Shown: positions 63,572-64,000 of the stretch, one piece after another
How positions within the stretch are numbered: the first letter of the stretch is position 1
Layout: every line of letters starts with the position of its first letter
Assembly: GCF_000196115.1 (NCBI RefSeq)
Contig: NC_005027.1
Coordinates: 6,382,001 to 6,446,000 of the forward strand
Source: Rhodopirellula baltica SH 1
GTDB lineage: Bacteria > Planctomycetota > Planctomycetia > Pirellulales > Pirellulaceae
Length of the DNA: 64,000 nucleotides
Direction of reading: 5' to 3'
Notes under the pieces: generated by a model
The model's input: the letters and a program-made list of their open reading frames with translations, nothing else
Told to the model about the DNA's origin: nothing
The model's database searches: none
Translations under genes and position numbers: made by a program

Positions 63572-64000
63572 ATGCGAGTCTTTGTTGGCGAATTTCTGTG
63601 TGGTGGTGGGATGGCGTCCACGCACGAGGATCAAATCTCTTCTTCGCTGCTCCGCGAAGGTCTCGCGATGTGGCGAGCACTGGTCACCGATTTCGCCGAA
63701 TGGGCCCAAGTGGTCACGCCGATCGATCCCAGGTTGAATTTGCGAGTCGATCGAATGCCTGATTCGGTTGTTTGCATTCCGCTCCGATCCGGCGAAAACG
63801 TCCGAGAGCAATGGTTGACCATCGCCAAATCCTGTGACATCGCCCTCGTTGTTGCACCCGAAACCGATGATGAACTCGGCGGGATGATTCAAACTTTTCG
63901 TGAGGCGGGAGTCGATGTTTTGGCCACTGACCTGGCAACACTTCGCATGGCCAGTGACAAATGGTTCACCGCGAAATGGTTGATGGAACATGCCATCCCA
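63572..64000 (+). CDS. ATP-grasp ligase, MfnD-like (3' truncated)
   Basis: The frame opens with ATG at 63572 and runs without a stop to the window end (143 codons). It begins MRVFVGEFLCGGGMAS and has 'SLLREGLAMWRALVTDFAEW' and 'TLRMASDKWFTAKWLMEHAIP'. This N-terminus and the 'K-x-F-x-x-x-x-L' ATP-grasp entry are like tyramine-glutamate ligase MfnD and related ATP-grasp proteins that accompany tetrahydromethanopterin-linked C1 genes in planctomycetes. The assignment of a substrate is tentative because the catalytic half is outside the window. 13 bases after the thioesterase stop. Confidence 0.65.
   Translation, partial: MRVFVGEFLCGGGMASTHEDQISSSLLREGLAMWRALVTDFAEWAQVVTPIDPRLNLRVDRMPDSVVCIPLRSGENVREQWLTIAKSCDIALVVAPETDDELGGMIQTFREAGVDVLATDLATLRMASDKWFTAKWLMEHAIP

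Noticed and set aside
1-64000. CRISPR arrays, rRNA or tRNA genes, prophage or insertion sequences
   Set aside because: No regularly spaced repeats, no rRNA-like or tRNA-like sequence and no transposase or phage structural genes were found on either strand by eye. A computed search could still find a weak tRNA.

Overview
The window is bacterial chromosome from a planctomycete, most probably Rhodopirellula or a close relative. Supporting signs are the DUF1552/PSD1-cytochrome pair, the menaquinone futalosine-pathway gene mqnD, a MoxR-DUF58-transglutaminase operon, a giant single-pass Ser/Thr kinase, a C30-type carotenoid gene set, an ATP-grasp gene of the kind linked to tetrahydromethanopterin chemistry, a GC content in the mid-50s, and many weakly organised, short operons. 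I saw no rRNA, tRNA, CRISPR array, prophage or transposase. The species assignment is inference from gene content.

Layout. 1-5.2 kb: end of a type II secretion/pilus F protein, folE, a block of interspersed repeats, a DUF485 + sodium/solute symporter pair, and an MBL-fold phosphodiesterase. 5.4-10.3 kb: recA with a clear terminator, an unknown membrane-anchored protein, an HDOD protein and a phosphotransferase-like protein. 10.4-17.2 kb: DsbD-like protein overlapping mnmE, msrA, an HtrA-type protease and cytidine deaminase. 17.4-21.6 kb: the DUF1552/PSD1 pair. 21.8-26.0 kb: DNA-damage mutagenesis locus (imuB, imuA, a small gene with a beta-clamp motif, and a lapA-like gene in the opposite direction). 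26.3-33.3 kb: an unknown membrane protein, GNAT, a flavin-binding protein, a small conserved protein, then moxR-DUF58-tgpA. 33.3-37.7 kb (minus): DUF971, YjhG-type dehydratase, Zn-peptidase, DUF420, SCO1. 38-46.2 kb: esterase, a DUF2786 protein, then ABC transporter, ctaB, ctaA, a 58-aa glycine-rich membrane protein and a dihaem cytochrome c, i.e. a cytochrome-oxidase biogenesis island without oxidase subunits. 46.7-52 kb (minus): aldehyde dehydrogenase, CrtI/CrtN-like desaturase, acyltransferase and CrtQ-like glycosyltransferase, a staphyloxanthin-like set. 52-64 kb: nitroreductase, a sigma-54 activator, FAD oxidoreductase, small cytochrome c, giant kinase, mqnD, dapB, ComEA-like, DUF59, thioesterase, and the start of an ATP-grasp ligase.

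The most interesting signal concerns the DNA-damage response. The 17-bp palindrome GTGACACGTTTGGTCAC occurs identically upstream of recA (6807-6823) and upstream of a small gene at the imuA/imuB locus (25994-26010). A variant palindrome lies at 25948-25963, and a degenerate 13/17 match lies just in front of imuA (25116-25132). I infer a candidate SOS-type operator. The small gene beside it encodes a 121-aa protein that begins with QLSLF at residues 3-7, the consensus beta-clamp-binding pentapeptide, so it may be an extra subunit of the mutasome. imuA and imuB also share a 49-bp DNA repeat that sits in the same reading frame in both proteins.
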